A stretch of 6,431 nucleotides of DNA, from contig CASEFF010000225.1 of the NCBI GenBank assembly GCA_949287115.1, positions 1 to 6,431 on the forward strand. The letters run 5' to 3'. Numbering within the stretch: the stretch's first letter is position 1; every line of letters starts with the position of its first letter. Positions 5,751-6,431 of this stretch are shown here, piece after piece. Both the position numbers and the translations under genes were made by a program. This stretch comes from an uncultured Bacillota bacterium. GTDB taxonomy: Bacteria > Bacillota > Clostridia > Peptostreptococcales > Anaerovoracaceae. Below the pieces are notes generated by a model. The model ran no database searches. It was not told the origin of the DNA and was given only the letters and a program-made list of their open reading frames with translations.

Positions 5751-6431
5751 ATGGCAATCAAGATCGGAATAAGCGGCTTTGGTCGTATTTCACGTGTGGT
5801 GATACGTGCGGCGATGGATATGCCCGAAATAGAGATAGCGGGTATCAACGTGCGTAACGCCGACATCGAGTACATGAAGTACATGCTGAAGTACGACACT
5901 GTATTTGGGCGTTTTCCGAAAGAGCTGGGGGTATATGAAGAGGGACTGGTGATAGACGGCAAAAAGGTGCCTGTCTACAGCGAGAGTGACGCGGCCAACA
6001 TACCGTGGAGCAAGTGCGGCGCAGAGTACATAGTGGAAGGTACTGGCGCATACAATACCACAGAAAAAGCCATGGTGCATATAAGGCAGGGGGCAAAGAA
6101 GGTCGTGATCACGGCGCCTGCAAAGGACAAGACGACACCTACCTTCGTAATGGGTGTCAACAACGAGGAGTACAGAGCGGATATGCCGGTAGTATCCAAC
6201 GCTTCGTGTACGACGAACTGTCTGGCTCCCGTGTGCAAGGTAATAGAGGACAACTGGGGAATAGAGCAGGGTCTCATGTCGACGATACACGCGGCGACGG
6301 CAAAGCAGAAGGTCGTGGACGCCAGATCATTAAAGGACTGGAGAACGGGAAGATCGGCATTCGGCAACATCATCCCGACGAGCACGGGAGCTGCCAAGGC
6401 AGTAGGTCTCGTAATACCTTCGCTGGTGGGC
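5751..6431 (+). CDS. gap: Type I glyceraldehyde-3-phosphate dehydrogenase (3' partial), probable NADP-adapted cofactor site
   Basis: The frame is open from the ATG to the window end: 227 residues, about two thirds of the usual ~335. The enzyme converts glyceraldehyde-3-phosphate and phosphate to 1,3-bisphosphoglycerate with NAD(P)+ in glycolysis, and the reverse in gluconeogenesis. Catalytic C153 lies in SNASCTTNCLAP (149-160), H180 in STIHAATA, and STGAAKAVG (211-219) is intact. Oddities sit in the cofactor site. The Rossmann motif reads GFGRIS, with Ser where the third Gly is usual, and the usual INGFGR Asn is Ser8. The Asp that selects NAD (INDxx) is Val34, followed by Arg35. The segment usually DGPS or DLP reads D190-A-R-S. 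In the Bacillus stearothermophilus enzyme, changes at the equivalents of Val34, Ala191 and Arg192 (D32, L187, P188) moved preference to NADP, so an NADP-using enzyme is inferred. Neighbours: rpoN 73 bases upstream; no cggR. Confidence 0.96.
   Translation, partial: MAIKIGISGFGRISRVVIRAAMDMPEIEIAGINVRNADIEYMKYMLKYDTVFGRFPKELGVYEEGLVIDGKKVPVYSESDAANIPWSKCGAEYIVEGTGAYNTTEKAMVHIRQGAKKVVITAPAKDKTTPTFVMGVNNEEYRADMPVVSNASCTTNCLAPVCKVIEDNWGIEQGLMSTIHAATAKQKVVDARSLKDWRTGRSAFGNIIPTSTGAAKAVGLVIPSLVG

Noticed and set aside
5751..6431. Possible frameshift or pseudogene in gap
   Set aside because: Translating the frame from 5751 gives an uninterrupted GAPDH to the last base, with the catalytic Cys and His present. 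It is simply cut by the window edge.

Overview
The window reads as chromosomal DNA from an anaerobic Clostridia-type Firmicute. The support is a rubrerythrin/rubredoxin module, a SEC-C protein of a type common in Clostridia, strong AGGAGG-like ribosome binding sites, sigma-A-type promoters, rpoN next to gap, and heavy use of ATA (Ile) and AGA/AGG (Arg) codons. A relative of the Anaerovoracaceae/Mogibacterium group would fit, but that placement is a guess. No mobile element, CRISPR array, tRNA or rRNA was seen. The coding density is that of an ordinary core-genome region.

Layout. (1) Positions 1-1776 (+) hold the 3' part of a long multidomain redox gene: a glutamate-synthase-type FMN/3Fe-4S domain, then a rubredoxin-like zinc-ribbon/iron knuckle, then a complete rubrerythrin (diiron domain plus C-terminal rubredoxin). 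Its start lies outside the window. (2) A strong bidirectional terminator (about 1817-1869) separates it from a convergent minus-strand pair: homoserine dehydrogenase (hom, 3394 to 2420), followed after 34 bases by a small SEC-C protein (2385 to 1885). (3) A 216-base divergent intergenic region (3395-3610) carries one promoter for hom and one for trmL, plus several short repeats. (4) On the plus strand follow trmL (tRNA wobble 2'-O-methyltransferase, 3611-4135), rpoN (sigma-54, 4220-5677, with its own extended -10 promoter) and the 5' part of gap (glyceraldehyde-3-phosphate dehydrogenase, 5751 to the window end, open without a stop).

How they fit together. The hom/SEC-C pair belongs to threonine/methionine biosynthesis plus an uncharacterised metal-binding protein. 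rpoN next to gap matches the Clostridia arrangement in which the sigma-54 gene precedes the lower-glycolysis cluster, but here no cggR-type regulator gene lies between them. The most notable item is the glutamate-synthase/rubredoxin/rubrerythrin fusion, which places FMN, a 3Fe-4S site, two rubredoxin-type centres and a diiron peroxidase centre in one polypeptide. The second is the gap product, whose NAD-specificity positions are replaced in a way that suggests NADP use.
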